64,000 nt of DNA from Halosegnis marinus (lineage in GTDB: Archaea > Halobacteriota > Halobacteria > Halobacteriales > Haloarculaceae): positions 2,232,001 through 2,296,000 of the forward strand of contig NZ_CP119802.1 of NCBI RefSeq assembly GCF_029338355.1, written 5' to 3'. The position numbers and the translations under genes are program-made. Positions 16,459 through 24,699 of the stretch are shown in pieces (positions within the stretch are counted from its first letter, which is position 1; each line of letters begins with the position of its first letter). A model generated the notes under the pieces. It saw nothing but the letters and a program-made list of their open reading frames with translations, made no database searches and had not been told where the DNA came from.

Positions 16459-17406
16459 TCAGTGGATGTCGAGCGCCTCTATCTGCTCCTGATAGCGGTT
16501 GCGGATGGTGACCTCGGTCACCTGCGCGACGTCGGCGACCTCGCGCTGGGTCTTCTTCTCGTTGCACAAAAGCGAGGCCGCGTAGATGGCGGCGGCGGCG
16601 TATCCCGTCGGCGACTTGCCCGACAGCATCCCCTTCTCCGCCGTGACCTCGATTATCTCGCGGGTCTTCTGTTCGACCTCCTCGGAGAGGCCGAGTTCCG
16701 AGCAGAAGCGCGGCACGTACTGGACCGGGTCGACGGGTTCGAGGCCGAGCGAGAGCTCCTGTGCGATGTAGCGATACGTCCGGCCGATCTCCTTCTGCTC
16801 GACGCGGGCGACCTCCGCGACCTCGTCGAGCGAGCGCGGGATGCCCTCCTGTCGGCAGGCGGCGTAGAGCGCCGACGTGGCGACGCCCTCGATGGAGCGG
16901 CCCCGAATCAGGTCCTCCTTGAGCGCGCGTCGGTAGATAACCGAGGCGACCTCGCGCACGGAGCGCGGCACGCCCAGCGCGGAACTCATGCGGTCGATCT
17001 CCGAGAGCGCGAACTGCAGATTGCGCTCGCCGGCGTCCTTGGTGCGGATGCGCTCCTGCCACTTCCGCAGGCGGTGCATCTGCGACCGCTTCTCCGACGA
17101 AATCGAGCGACCGTACGCGTCCTTGTCCTTCCAGTCGATCTGCGTCGTCAACCCCTTGTCGTGCATCGTCTGGGTCGTCGGGGCACCGACGCGGGACTTC
17201 GACTGGCGCTCCGAGTGGTTGAACGCGCGCCACTCCGGCCCGCGGTCGATGTTCTCCTCCTCCAGGATCAGTCCACAGTCGTCGCACATCAGTTCCCCCT
17301 CCCCGCTCTGGACGAGCGAGTCGGATTCGCACTCCGGACAGCCGGCCTCCTCGGCCTCTTTCTCGGTCTCCGTCTCGCGCTCTCGCTGACGTGTGGGACC
17401 CTCCAT
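16459..17406 (-). CDS. tfb: transcription initiation factor TFB
   Basis: A 315-residue archaeal TFIIB homologue. The N-terminal zinc ribbon is [15 protein letters not shown] followed by [19 protein letters not shown] (residues 22-60). The B-reader segment contains the conserved [14 protein letters not shown]. Two cyclin folds follow, containing [20 protein letters not shown] and [20 protein letters not shown]. It recruits RNA polymerase to TBP-bound promoters. Haloarchaea carry several TFBs with overlapping regulons. The start codon is about 27 nt from a TATA-like box, so the mRNA is probably leaderless. Confidence 0.96.
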   Translation of the reverse strand: MEGPTRQRERETETEKEAEEAGCPECESDSLVQSGEGELMCDDCGLILEEENIDRGPEWRAFNHSERQSKSRVGAPTTQTMHDKGLTTQIDWKDKDAYGRSISSEKRSQMHRLRKWQERIRTKDAGERNLQFALSEIDRMSSALGVPRSVREVASVIYRRALKEDLIRGRSIEGVATSALYAACRQEGIPRSLDEVAEVARVEQKEIGRTYRYIAQELSLGLEPVDPVQYVPRFCSELGLSEEVEQKTREIIEVTAEKGMLSGKSPTGYAAAAIYAASLLCNEKKTQREVADVAQVTEVTIRNRYQEQIEALDIH

Positions 17407-17438
17407 TACACTTATATTCTGAAGATAGTTCCTATAAG

Positions 17439-17468
17439 AACCTTTTGCTCACGGAAGGTTATGTGAGC
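17439..17468. promoter_or_regulatory. two interleaved inverted repeats between tfb and the mutS-like gene
   Basis: AACCTT (17439-17444), GCTCAC (17447-17452), AAGGTT (17455-17460) and GTGAGC (17463-17468) form two overlapping 6-bp inverted repeats, each with arms 16 bp apart. The TATA-like box CCTATAAG (17431-17438) of tfb lies immediately beside it, so the repeats occupy the BRE/upstream position of tfb and the upstream region of the divergent gene. A protein-binding operator is the likely role. Confidence 0.5.
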
Positions 17469-17521
17469 GGGTGGCGGGCGCGCGCCGTGTGCTTGATACC
17501 CCGGCCGCGACACGTGGGCGT

Positions 17522-19255
17522 ATGCGACTACAGGAGTACTGGGGCGTCGGCCCGAAGACGGCGTCGCTGCTCTCGGACGCGCTCGGGACGGAAGCGGCCG
17601 TCGCGGCCATCGAGTCGGCCGACTCGCGGGCGCTCGTGGACGCGGGGGTGGCGCCCGGCCGGGCGACGCGCATCCTCCGGCGCGCGAACGGGGGCGCGGG
17701 ACTCGACACCCTCGCCACCCGCGACGCGCGCGACGTGTACAAGGACCTGCTCGCGCTCGCCGAGGAGTACGCGGTCACGCGCCACGCCGCCGACCGGGTG
17801 CGCGTCCTCACGCCGCTGACGGACCGCGCCGAGGTCGAGGCGCGACTGGACGCCGTCGAGGCCGCCGCCGACTCGTGGCGCGCGCTCGACGACGGGGAGC
17901 GCGCGGCGGTGTTGGAGGCGTTCGAGACGAACGACGGCGCGGCGGGCGACCTGTCGGCGGCGGAGACGGCCGTGGCGCTCGCGGAGACGGGTGTCGAGTC
18001 GGGCGCCTTCGCCGCCGTCGCCGACCTCGATACCGACGCGCTCGCCGAGGCCGCCGTCGCCCTGCGCGCGCTCGACGGCGAGGACCGACTGGGGGCGGGC
18101 GCGGACGACGAACTCGACCGTCTGCGCGACGCGCTCGGCGCGGTCGAGGACATGGCCGCCGACCCCGACGGCGTGCTCGCGGCCGTGAAGGAGAGCGCGC
18201 GCGACGCCTCCGAGTTCGAGGCGGCGTTCGTCCGCCACGTCGCGGACGAGGCGGGCCTGCCGAGCGCCGAGGTGCGCGACGCCGCTCCCGACGGCGCGGT
18301 CGACGCCTCGTCGTTCGTCACCGAGGGGTTGCGCGCGCTGGCGACCGACCTCCGGACGCGGGCCGACGAGCGCGAGACGGCCGTCGCGGACGACCTCCGC
18401 GGGAGGGTGGCCGACTCCCGCGCCGAACTCGACCGCGCCGTCGAGGCGGTGGACGACCTCGCCTTCGACGTGTCGCTCGCGCGGTTCACCCTCGCGTACG
18501 ACCTGACGCGGCCCGCCGTCGTCGAACACGACGCGCTGGCGGTCGAGGGCGCGCGCAACCTCGACCTGCTCGAGGCCGGTGTCGACGTCCGCCCGGTCGA
18601 CTACGCGGTCGGGGACCACGACCTCGCGGTGCCGAGCGGCGACCGCGTCGCCGTCCTGACGGGCGCGAACTCGGGCGGCAAGACGACCGTGCTCGAAACG
18701 ATGTGTCAGGTCCAGCTGCTCGCGCTGATGGGACTGCCCGTGCCCGCCGAGGCCGCGGAGGTCGGGATGGTCGATTCGGTCGTGTTCCACCGCCGGCACG
18801 CCTCGTTCAATGCGGGCGTCCTCGAATCGACCCTGCGCTCCGTGGTGCCGCCGCTGACGCGCGACGGCCGGACGCTGATGCTCGTCGACGAGTTCGAGGC
18901 CATCACGGAACCGGGACGGGCGGCCGACCTCCTCCACGGCCTCGTCACGCTGACGACGGAGAAGGCGGCGCTCGGCGCGTTCGTCACGCACCTCGCGGGC
19001 GACCTCGAACCGCTTCCGGAGCGGGCGCGCGTTGACGGCATCTTCGCGGAGGGATTGACGCCGGACCTCGAACTGGAGGTGGATTACCAGCCCCGGTTCG
19101 GCGAACTCGGCAAGTCGACGCCGGAGTTCATCGTCTCGCGGCTGGTCGCGGAGGCGACCGACCGCGGCGAGCGCGCGGGCTACGAACACCTCGCGTCGGC
19201 CGTGGGCGAGGAGGCGGTCCAGCGGACGCTCGCGGACGCGCGGTGGACGGGGTGA
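17522..19255 (+). CDS. MutS-family ATPase with N-terminal helix-hairpin-helix
   Basis: A 577-residue protein related to haloarchaeal MutS5-like ATPases. Residues 1-60 form a helix-hairpin-helix unit (YWGVGPKTASLLSDALGTEA). The middle is long, helical and acidic. The C-terminal ABC-type ATPase has Walker A GANSGGKTTVLE (about 380) and Walker B LMLVDEFEAITEPGRA (about 451), then AFVTHLAGDLEPL. The N-terminal mismatch-recognition domain of canonical MutS is missing, so a role in mismatch repair is not certain. The start is the ATG at the HhH, because the upstream GTG reading lacks similarity. Divergent from tfb. Confidence 0.8.
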   Translation: MRLQEYWGVGPKTASLLSDALGTEAAVAAIESADSRALVDAGVAPGRATRILRRANGGAGLDTLATRDARDVYKDLLALAEEYAVTRHAADRVRVLTPLTDRAEVEARLDAVEAAADSWRALDDGERAAVLEAFETNDGAAGDLSAAETAVALAETGVESGAFAAVADLDTDALAEAAVALRALDGEDRLGAGADDELDRLRDALGAVEDMAADPDGVLAAVKESARDASEFEAAFVRHVADEAGLPSAEVRDAAPDGAVDASSFVTEGLRALATDLRTRADERETAVADDLRGRVADSRAELDRAVEAVDDLAFDVSLARFTLAYDLTRPAVVEHDALAVEGARNLDLLEAGVDVRPVDYAVGDHDLAVPSGDRVAVLTGANSGGKTTVLETMCQVQLLALMGLPVPAEAAEVGMVDSVVFHRRHASFNAGVLESTLRSVVPPLTRDGRTLMLVDEFEAITEPGRAADLLHGLVTLTTEKAALGAFVTHLAGDLEPLPERARVDGIFAEGLTPDLELEVDYQPRFGELGKSTPEFIVSRLVAEATDRGERAGYEHLASAVGEEAVQRTLADARWTG

Positions 19256-19261
19256 GGGGGC

Positions 19262-19495
19262 TCAGCCCCGGGTCACGCGCGCCGCGGCGGCGCGGAGCGT
19301 GCGGGGCGGGGCGAGCAGGCGGAGGGCCGGGGTCGCCACGAGGACAGCCACCGCCGCGAGGCAGGGGCCGGGGGCCGTGGCGACGGCCAGCGGGGTCAGG
19401 ACGAACAGCGCGCCCGCGAGGGCGGCACTGAGGGCCGCGGCGGCGGGTCGGGCGGCTGTGGCGGCTGTACGCGTACGGGTGTCGGGTGCGTGCAT
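19262..19495 (-). CDS. small hydrophobic protein, hypothetical
   Basis: A 77-residue frame with two probable membrane helices, AAALSAALAGALFVLTPLAV and CLAAVAVLVATPALRLLA, and a basic C-terminus. It starts at an ATG and is convergent with the MutS-like gene by 6 bp. It may be co-transcribed with the following small gene on the same strand (31-nt gap). Not recognised as a known family. Confidence 0.45.
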   Translation of the reverse strand: MHAPDTRTRTAATAARPAAAALSAALAGALFVLTPLAVATAPGPCLAAVAVLVATPALRLLAPPRTLRAAAARVTRG

Positions 19496-19526
19496 CGGTT
19501 TCGGCGGAGGGGCGTTCGTGGGCTGT

Positions 19527-19814
19527 TCATCGTTCCTCGCAGCGCTCGACGCCGACGACGCCGAAGCCGTCGCCGAGGGTTTCGGCGGGGTCGGCGCCGT
19601 CGGGCAGTTCGAGTTCGAGGTCGGCGGTCACCTCGACGTACAGGTCGAAGGCGTCGGGGCGCATGCCGCCGATGCGTTCGACCTCGACGCGGCGGACCGC
19701 GTCGACTTTCTCCAGGACGCTCCGCGCGCCCTCGTCGAGGCTGCCGGCCTCGCCGCGCGGGACGCGGAGTTCGAGGTCGGCTCTCGCCTCCGTGGTGGGT
19801 AGATGGACTGACAT
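19527..19814 (-). CDS. small conserved-type acidic protein, hypothetical
   Basis: A 95-residue acidic protein, composition typical of genuine haloarchaeal genes, with a beta-alpha pattern (RADLELRVPRGEAGSLDEGA, VDAVRRVEVERIGGMRPDAF, VEVTADLELELPDGAD). It ends in CEER. The family is not recognised. Its ATG lies only five nt downstream of a tRNA-like T-arm/acceptor segment. The 31-nt gap to the small membrane protein suggests an operon. Confidence 0.55.
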   Translation of the reverse strand: MSVHLPTTEARADLELRVPRGEAGSLDEGARSVLEKVDAVRRVEVERIGGMRPDAFDLYVEVTADLELELPDGADPAETLGDGFGVVGVERCEER

Positions 19815-20219
19815 CGCACGCCCCCGGCGCGATTCGAACGCGCGTCCGCTGGGGACACCGGTGGCTATCGGGGGTGCTGTGGCTGGCGTTCGGGCGGGCG
19901 ACCCTCGCGCGGCGCGAGGGACACGGGCGTCGCGACACGCGGGCGTCGCTGTGCGAGACGAGTGGTCGAAGGAAGATGAGCCCCGACCCGTCGCCTCGCA
20001 CGACGGGACGGTTCCCGCCTACGCGGCGCGGGTCGGGGACGGCACACGGTTGCCCGCGACCATCCACTTCCCCGCGCCGCGCTCCGCGCTGTAAGCGGAC
20101 GCGAACGCGATGGTGTGGGAAGTGGTGGTCATGATGGGCCTCCGTGACTCCGTGTTCACGTCAACGGATAAGGGGAAGTATATTAATCTTTGTTCAGGGA
20201 TGTCAACGCACGACACACC
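19815..20219. other. 405-bp region without a clear gene; tRNA 3'-half-like element and AT-rich box
   Basis: On the minus strand, 19819-19843 forms a textbook T-arm (GCGCG, TTCGAAT, CGCGC) followed by a 7-nt CGGGGGC acceptor-like strand. No matching D-arm and anticodon arm precede it, so it may be a tRNA remnant or an attachment-site relic. An AT-rich stretch AAGTATATTAATCTT is at about 20176-20190. Only a doubtful 37-codon frame was found. Confidence 0.35.
20019..20132 (-). CDS. possible 37-residue small protein
   Basis: A minus-strand ATG frame, beginning MTTTSHTIAFASAYSAERG and ending GNRVPSPTRAA, lies downstream of the AT-rich box ATTAATATACTT at about 20177-20188. The spacing of about 45 nt is plausible for a promoter. 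It has no recognised family. A chance frame in GC-rich DNA is an equally good explanation. Confidence 0.2.
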   Translation of the reverse strand: MTTTSHTIAFASAYSAERGAGKWMVAGNRVPSPTRAA

Positions 20220-21404
20220 TTACGGGAGCTCGGACTCGTGGGTGAGCGCGTCGCGGTCGAGGCCCGCCACCGAGTCGTGGCCCGCCAGGCCGAGCGAGAG
20301 GTCGAAGTCCGCGAGGAAGTTCGCGAGGACGGCCTCGACGCCCGCGGCCCCCTCCAGCGCCAGCCCGTACACGTAGGGCCGGCCGAGCAGGACGAGGTCC
20401 GCGCCGAGCGCGAGCGCCTTCAGCGCGTCCGCGCCGCGCCGGACCCCGGAGTCGAAGCCGACGAACGCCTCGTCGCCCACCTCGTCCACGACCCGCGGCA
20501 GGGCTTCGAGGGCGGCGACGGAGCCGTCCACCTGCCGGCCGCCGTGGTTCGAGACGACGACACCGTCCGCGCCGTGCTCCAGCGCGCGTCGGGCGTCCGC
20601 CGCCGAGAGGATACCCTTCACGACGACCGGGAGGTCCGTGTTGTCGTGGAGCCAGTCGAGGTCGTCCCACGTGAGCGAGGCGTCGCCGAACGTGTCGAGG
20701 AAGGCCTGCGCGGTGGCGAGGGTGTTCTCCTCCGGCGCGTGGTCGAGGCGGTCCACGAAGGCGTCGTCGCTGGTGTAGTTCGCGATGCCGACGCCCTCCA
20801 GATACGGGAGGTAGGCGTTCTCCAGGTCGCGCGGCCGCCAGCCGACGAGCGGCGTGTCCACGGTGACGACGACGGCCTCGTAGCCCGCGTCCTCCGCGCG
20901 GTCGAGGAACGACGCGGCGAGGTCGCGGTCCGGCGACCAGTAGAACTGGAACCACCGCGGCGTGTCGCCCAGTTCGTCGGCAACCTCCTCCATCGCGTAC
21001 GAGGAGACGGTCGAGAGACACATCGGCACGTCCTGCGCCGCGGCGGCGCGCGCGCTCGCCAGTTCGCCGTCCTCGTGCACGATGGACTGACAGCCGATGG
21101 GCGCGAGCATCACGGGGACGTCGAACTCGGTGCCGAAGGCCTCGACCGAGAGGTCGCGGCTCTCGACGCCCTTCAGCATCTCCGGCTCGATGCGCCAGCG
21201 GTCGAACGCGGCCTCGTTGTTCGCGGCCGTCCGCTCGCCGCCCGCCGAGCCCTTCACGTAGCCGAGCGCCTTCTCGTCCATGGCGTCGAGCGCGGCGCGT
21301 TCGAGTTCCTCGAACCCCACCGGCACGTCGGGGGTGACCTCGGCGAGTCCGTTGACGTATATCTCGGTGACGCGGCTCCGGCCGCGCGTTTCCTCGTCGC
21401 TCAT
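20220..21404 (-). CDS. FMN-dependent alpha-hydroxy-acid oxidase/dehydrogenase
   Basis: A 394-residue protein of the lactate oxidase/glycolate oxidase/IDI-like family. Landmarks are MLAPIGCQSIVHEDGE near residue 97, VVVTVDTPLVGWRPRDL, VVVKGILSAADARRALEHGA, the catalytic His-Arg site VVSNHGGRQVDGSVAALEAL near residue 280, and GVRRGADALKALALGADLVL. It oxidises a 2-hydroxy acid such as lactate to the 2-oxo acid with FMN. Lactate 2-monooxygenase is an alternative name used for this group. It is upstream of archaetidylserine decarboxylase but in a separate unit. Confidence 0.85.
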   Translation of the reverse strand: MSDEETRGRSRVTEIYVNGLAEVTPDVPVGFEELERAALDAMDEKALGYVKGSAGGERTAANNEAAFDRWRIEPEMLKGVESRDLSVEAFGTEFDVPVMLAPIGCQSIVHEDGELASARAAAAQDVPMCLSTVSSYAMEEVADELGDTPRWFQFYWSPDRDLAASFLDRAEDAGYEAVVVTVDTPLVGWRPRDLENAYLPYLEGVGIANYTSDDAFVDRLDHAPEENTLATAQAFLDTFGDASLTWDDLDWLHDNTDLPVVVKGILSAADARRALEHGADGVVVSNHGGRQVDGSVAALEALPRVVDEVGDEAFVGFDSGVRRGADALKALALGADLVLLGRPYVYGLALEGAAGVEAVLANFLADFDLSLGLAGHDSVAGLDRDALTHESELP

Positions 21405-21434
21405 ACCCGCGCCTGCGACCCCCGGAGCAAAGAG

Positions 21435-22028
21435 CTACCGGCGCGCCAGCGTCTCGCCGGCCCGCACCTCGTCGCCCGTCGCGACGGCGAGGTCCGCCCG
21501 CGTCACGTCCGCGGGCATCACCACGTCGGCGCGCGACCCGAAGGAGATGTGGCCGACGCGCTCGCCGCGCGCGAGGTCGTCGCCCGCCTCGGCGTACGGG
21601 TGGATGCGCCGCGCGAACCAGCCGGCGATGAGGACCGCGGTCCACTCGCCCGCCGGCCCGTCGCCGTGGATGCGGAGCCGCTCGTTCCGCTCGGAGTCCT
21701 TCGAGAACGCCGGGCGGTACGCGCCGGGGACGTGTTCGACGCCGGTCACGCGGCCGGGCAGCGGCGCGCGGTTGACGTGGACCGACAGCGGCGACATGTA
21801 TACCCCGACGCGGACCCGGCCGTCCTCCTCGCGGACGACGGAGACGGTGCCGTCCGCGGGAGAGACGACGCCCGCGCCCGCCGGCCGCGGCGGGTCGCGG
21901 TGGAAGGCGACGACGGCGACGGCGAGCGCGGCGAGCGCGACCCCGGCGGGGGCGAAGAGGAAGACCGCCGGGAGCGCCGCGAGCGCGGGCACCGCGGCCA
22001 GCCGCCACGCGCCCGGAGCGATATCCAT
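21435..22028 (-). CDS. asd: archaetidylserine decarboxylase (PSD-A type)
   Basis: A 197-residue pyruvoyl-dependent decarboxylase. N-terminal hydrophobic segments are followed by FHRDPPRP, the SPADGTVS motif, YMSPLSVHVNR, and near the C-terminus the self-cleavage site GHISFGSRADVVMP. The Ser of FGS becomes the pyruvoyl group. It converts archaetidylserine to archaetidylethanolamine. In Haloferax the cognate PssA/PssD pair is required for processing of archaeosortase substrates. The start was placed at MDIAPGAWR; a longer frame starting 27 nt upstream is possible. Confidence 0.87.
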   Translation of the reverse strand: MDIAPGAWRLAAVPALAALPAVFLFAPAGVALAALAVAVVAFHRDPPRPAGAGVVSPADGTVSVVREEDGRVRVGVYMSPLSVHVNRAPLPGRVTGVEHVPGAYRPAFSKDSERNERLRIHGDGPAGEWTAVLIAGWFARRIHPYAEAGDDLARGERVGHISFGSRADVVMPADVTRADLAVATGDEVRAGETLARR

Positions 22029-22100
22029 GCTCTCGGAGGGGGACGCCGGAGCCAAACGACTGTCGGTCGCCGCCGAGTCGGCCGGTTCGGCTGACAGGTC

Positions 22101-22376
22101 CTACTCCTCGGCGCCGGTCTCCTCGGCGACGACGACGCGCGTCTCGACGGCGGCGACGCCCTCGGGGAGCGCGGCCAGCAGGTCCGCGACGGCCGTCTCG
22201 TCGGCCCGCGCGTGGAGGTTTCCGAACGCCGTCTCCCCCTCGACGGTCGCGTGGGGCGCGACGGCCTCGCGCAGGGCATCGATGGGGGTGCCGTCGTCCG
22301 GGCGGACGACGAGCGCCGCCTCGGCTCCGTCGGTCGGGTCGTCGCGCATCGTCCGCACCGCGGGCGAGAGGTACAT
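22101..22376 (-). CDS. hypothetical protein, 91 residues
   Basis: An acidic 91-residue protein beginning MYLSPAVRTMRDDPTDGAE. It continues AALVVRPDDGTPIDALREAV and then an alpha/beta pattern ending in VETRVVVAEE. Composition supports a real gene. No family recognised. It lies between asd and the divergent P-loop kinase gene, reading on the asd strand with a 72-nt gap before the asd start. Confidence 0.6.
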   Translation of the reverse strand: MYLSPAVRTMRDDPTDGAEAALVVRPDDGTPIDALREAVAPHATVEGETAFGNLHARADETAVADLLAALPEGVAAVETRVVVAEETGAEE

Positions 22377-22464
22377 ACCACGGCTCGCTCCCGCGGGCCG
22401 AAAACGGTGTCGCGTCCCGCCCGGACTCGCAAACCATTAGTAGCGACTCCCGCTCGCTTCGGCC

Positions 22465-22956
22465 GTGAACACCCCCACGCTGGTCGTCGTCTGCGGGCTC
22501 CCGGGCGCGGGCAAGACCACCGTCGCGGAGGAGGTCGCCGACCGGCTGGACGCCGCCATGCTGCGGACGGACGTGGTCCGCAAGGAGCTGTTCTCCGACC
22601 CCGACTACACCGACGCGGAGGCCGAGGCCGTGTACGACGAACTGTTCGCCCGCGCGGCCGACGCGCTCGCCGACGGGAACGTCGTGCTCGACGCCACCTT
22701 CCGAACCCGGGGGTTCCGGGAGGGCGCCCGCGCGACGGCCGACCGGGCCGGCGCCGACTTCCGGCTCGTCTCCGTCGAGTGCGACGACGCCGTGGCCCGC
22801 GAGCGCATCCGCTCGCGCACCGACGACGAGTCGGACGCCGACATCCGCGTGTACGAACTGTTCCGCGACGAGTACGAGCCCGTCGAGCGGGCCGACCTCG
22901 TGGTGGACAACTCCGGGGCGCTCCCGGAGACGTTCGCCCAGCTCGACGGCCTGTAG
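22465..22956 (+). CDS. AAA/zeta-type P-loop kinase
   Basis: A 163-residue P-loop protein. It opens TLVVVCGLPGAGKTTVAEEV with Walker A at residues 11-18. LRTDVVRKELFSDPDYTDAE is the typical acceptor-binding region of small-molecule kinases, and VVLDATFRTRGFREGA is consistent with the strand-2 acidic residue. It phosphorylates an unknown small molecule. The GTG start is directly upstream of the domain. The following UbiB-family gene starts 36 nt later on the same strand. Confidence 0.75.
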   Translation: MNTPTLVVVCGLPGAGKTTVAEEVADRLDAAMLRTDVVRKELFSDPDYTDAEAEAVYDELFARAADALADGNVVLDATFRTRGFREGARATADRAGADFRLVSVECDDAVARERIRSRTDDESDADIRVYELFRDEYEPVERADLVVDNSGALPETFAQLDGL

Positions 22957-22992
22957 GGACAGCCACAAGAGCCGTCCCCCCGTAACCCGAGC

Positions 22993-24699
22993 GTGTCACG
23001 ACGCGAGCGCGAGGAGGCGGTCGAGCCGAACACCCGGACGACCCTCCGCCGGTTCGTCGCGGTCGTCCGCGCGTTCCTCCCGCTCGCCGTCGCCTACGCC
23101 CGCGACCGCCGGCGCTTCCTCCTGTTCGGCGGTCGCCGCGAGGTCGACGTCGAGGACCGCCGCCGCCGCGCCGCGTACCTCCTCTCGGTCCTGCTCGACC
23201 TCGGGCCGACGTTCATCAAGGTCGGACAGATACTCTCGACGCGGCCCGACGTGCTCCCCCCGGCCTACATCGAGGAGCTGTCGTCGCTCCAGGACGAGGT
23301 GCCGGCCGCCGACTGGTCGCTCATCGAGCCGGTCGTCGAGGCCGAACTCGGCCCCGTGGACGAGTACTTCGACGACTTCGACCGCACGCCCATCAGCGGC
23401 GCGTCGCTCGGGCAGGTGTACATCGCCCGCCACGACGGCGAGAAGGTCGCCGTGAAGGTGCTCCGGCCGAACATCCGCGAGCGCGTCGAGGCCGACCTCG
23501 TCGTCGTGGAGACGCTGCTCCCGCTCGTGTTGCGGTTCGCCCCGCCGGGACAGGCGTTCACGATGGAGAACCTCGCCGACGAGTTCGCGACGACCATCCG
23601 CGGCGAGATGAACTACGCCGACGAGGCCGCGCGCCTGAACGAGGTGCGCGACAACTTCGCCGACGAGCCCCGGGTCGTGGTGCCGCCCGTCGTCGCGGAG
23701 CGGTCCACCGAACGCGTCCTCACGATGGAGTACGTCGAGGGGACGAAGATAACCGACGTGGACGCGCTCGAATCGGCGGGCATCGACCCCTCGGAGCTGG
23801 TCGAGCGGCTCGCGGAGGCGTACTTCCGGATGATCGTCGAGGACGGGGTATTCCACGCCGACCCGCACCCCGGGAACCTCTCGGTGCTCGACGACGGGAG
23901 CATCGTGTTCTACGACTTCGGCGTCGTCGGGCGGCTCTCCGAGCAGCGGCGCGACCAGATACTCGACTTCTACGTCGGGCTGGCGCGCGACGACATCGAC
24001 CGCGTCATCGACGCGTTCGTCGAGATGGGCGCGCTCGACCCCGACGCCGACCGCGACCTCATCCGCGAGGTGTTCGGGCTCGTCATCGAACAGCTCCGGG
24101 GACAGACGTTCGACAACGACGAGATACAGCAGTACGTCCGGGAGTTCCAGGCCGCCGTCGGCGACGTGTCGGACTTCCCGTTCCGCCTGCCGCAGGACCT
24201 CGCGCTCATCGTCCGCGTCTCGACGGTGCTCGAGGGCGTCACCCGCACGCTCGACGACGACTTCGACTTCATCACGACGGTCACCGACCTCGTGCGCGAG
24301 CGCTCCGGCGAGGAGGTGTCGGGTCTCGCCCGCGAGGAGATAGAGGGACAGGCGCGCGCCACGGTCCGGGGGCTGCTCGCCGTGCCCGTCCTCGCGGACG
24401 ACGTGGCCGACACGGCGCTGCGCGGCGGGACGCTCGTGAACACCCTGTACGCGGACGACCCGAAGCCGTTCCGGCTGTTCGCGGCCCGGCTCGCGCTCGC
24501 GCTCGGCATCGGCGTCGGGGGGCTCGCCGCGACGGCGATGTACGTCTTCGGCGCGCCCTACGCGGCCGCCGGCTTCGGCGTCGTCGTCGCGTTCGCCGCG
24601 CTCGTGCTCGCGCGCACCTTCCGCCGCCCCACGAACAGGGGCATCGCGGCCGGCGCGCGCGTCGGCGCACGCAGCGTCACCCGGAACCGCGACCGCTGA
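22993..24699 (+). CDS. ABC1/UbiB-family atypical kinase (AarF-like)
   Basis: A 568-residue protein of the ABC1/ADCK/UbiB family. The family KxGQ motif is in LGPTFIKVGQILSTRPDVLP near residue 72, and the alanine-rich-loop counterpart is in ISGASLGQVYIAR. The catalytic core is FHADPHPGNLSVL near 290 and VFYDFGVVGRLSEQ near 307. Two hydrophobic helices close the C-terminus (ALALGIGVGGLAATAMYVFG). Family members support quinone biosynthesis or lipid homeostasis. Its 3' end overlaps the convergent glycerate-kinase gene by 23 bp. Confidence 0.88.
   Translation: MSRREREEAVEPNTRTTLRRFVAVVRAFLPLAVAYARDRRRFLLFGGRREVDVEDRRRRAAYLLSVLLDLGPTFIKVGQILSTRPDVLPPAYIEELSSLQDEVPAADWSLIEPVVEAELGPVDEYFDDFDRTPISGASLGQVYIARHDGEKVAVKVLRPNIRERVEADLVVVETLLPLVLRFAPPGQAFTMENLADEFATTIRGEMNYADEAARLNEVRDNFADEPRVVVPPVVAERSTERVLTMEYVEGTKITDVDALESAGIDPSELVERLAEAYFRMIVEDGVFHADPHPGNLSVLDDGSIVFYDFGVVGRLSEQRRDQILDFYVGLARDDIDRVIDAFVEMGALDPDADRDLIREVFGLVIEQLRGQTFDNDEIQQYVREFQAAVGDVSDFPFRLPQDLALIVRVSTVLEGVTRTLDDDFDFITTVTDLVRERSGEEVSGLAREEIEGQARATVRGLLAVPVLADDVADTALRGGTLVNTLYADDPKPFRLFAARLALALGIGVGGLAATAMYVFGAPYAAAGFGVVVAFAALVLARTFRRPTNRGIAAGARVGARSVTRNRDR

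Noticed and set aside
20190-22985. Long frames at 20190-22094 (+), 20203-22968 (-) and 21746-22999 (-)
   Set aside because: Out-of-frame shadows of the FMN oxidase, asd and P-loop kinase genes; composition is Arg/Gly-rich without family motifs.
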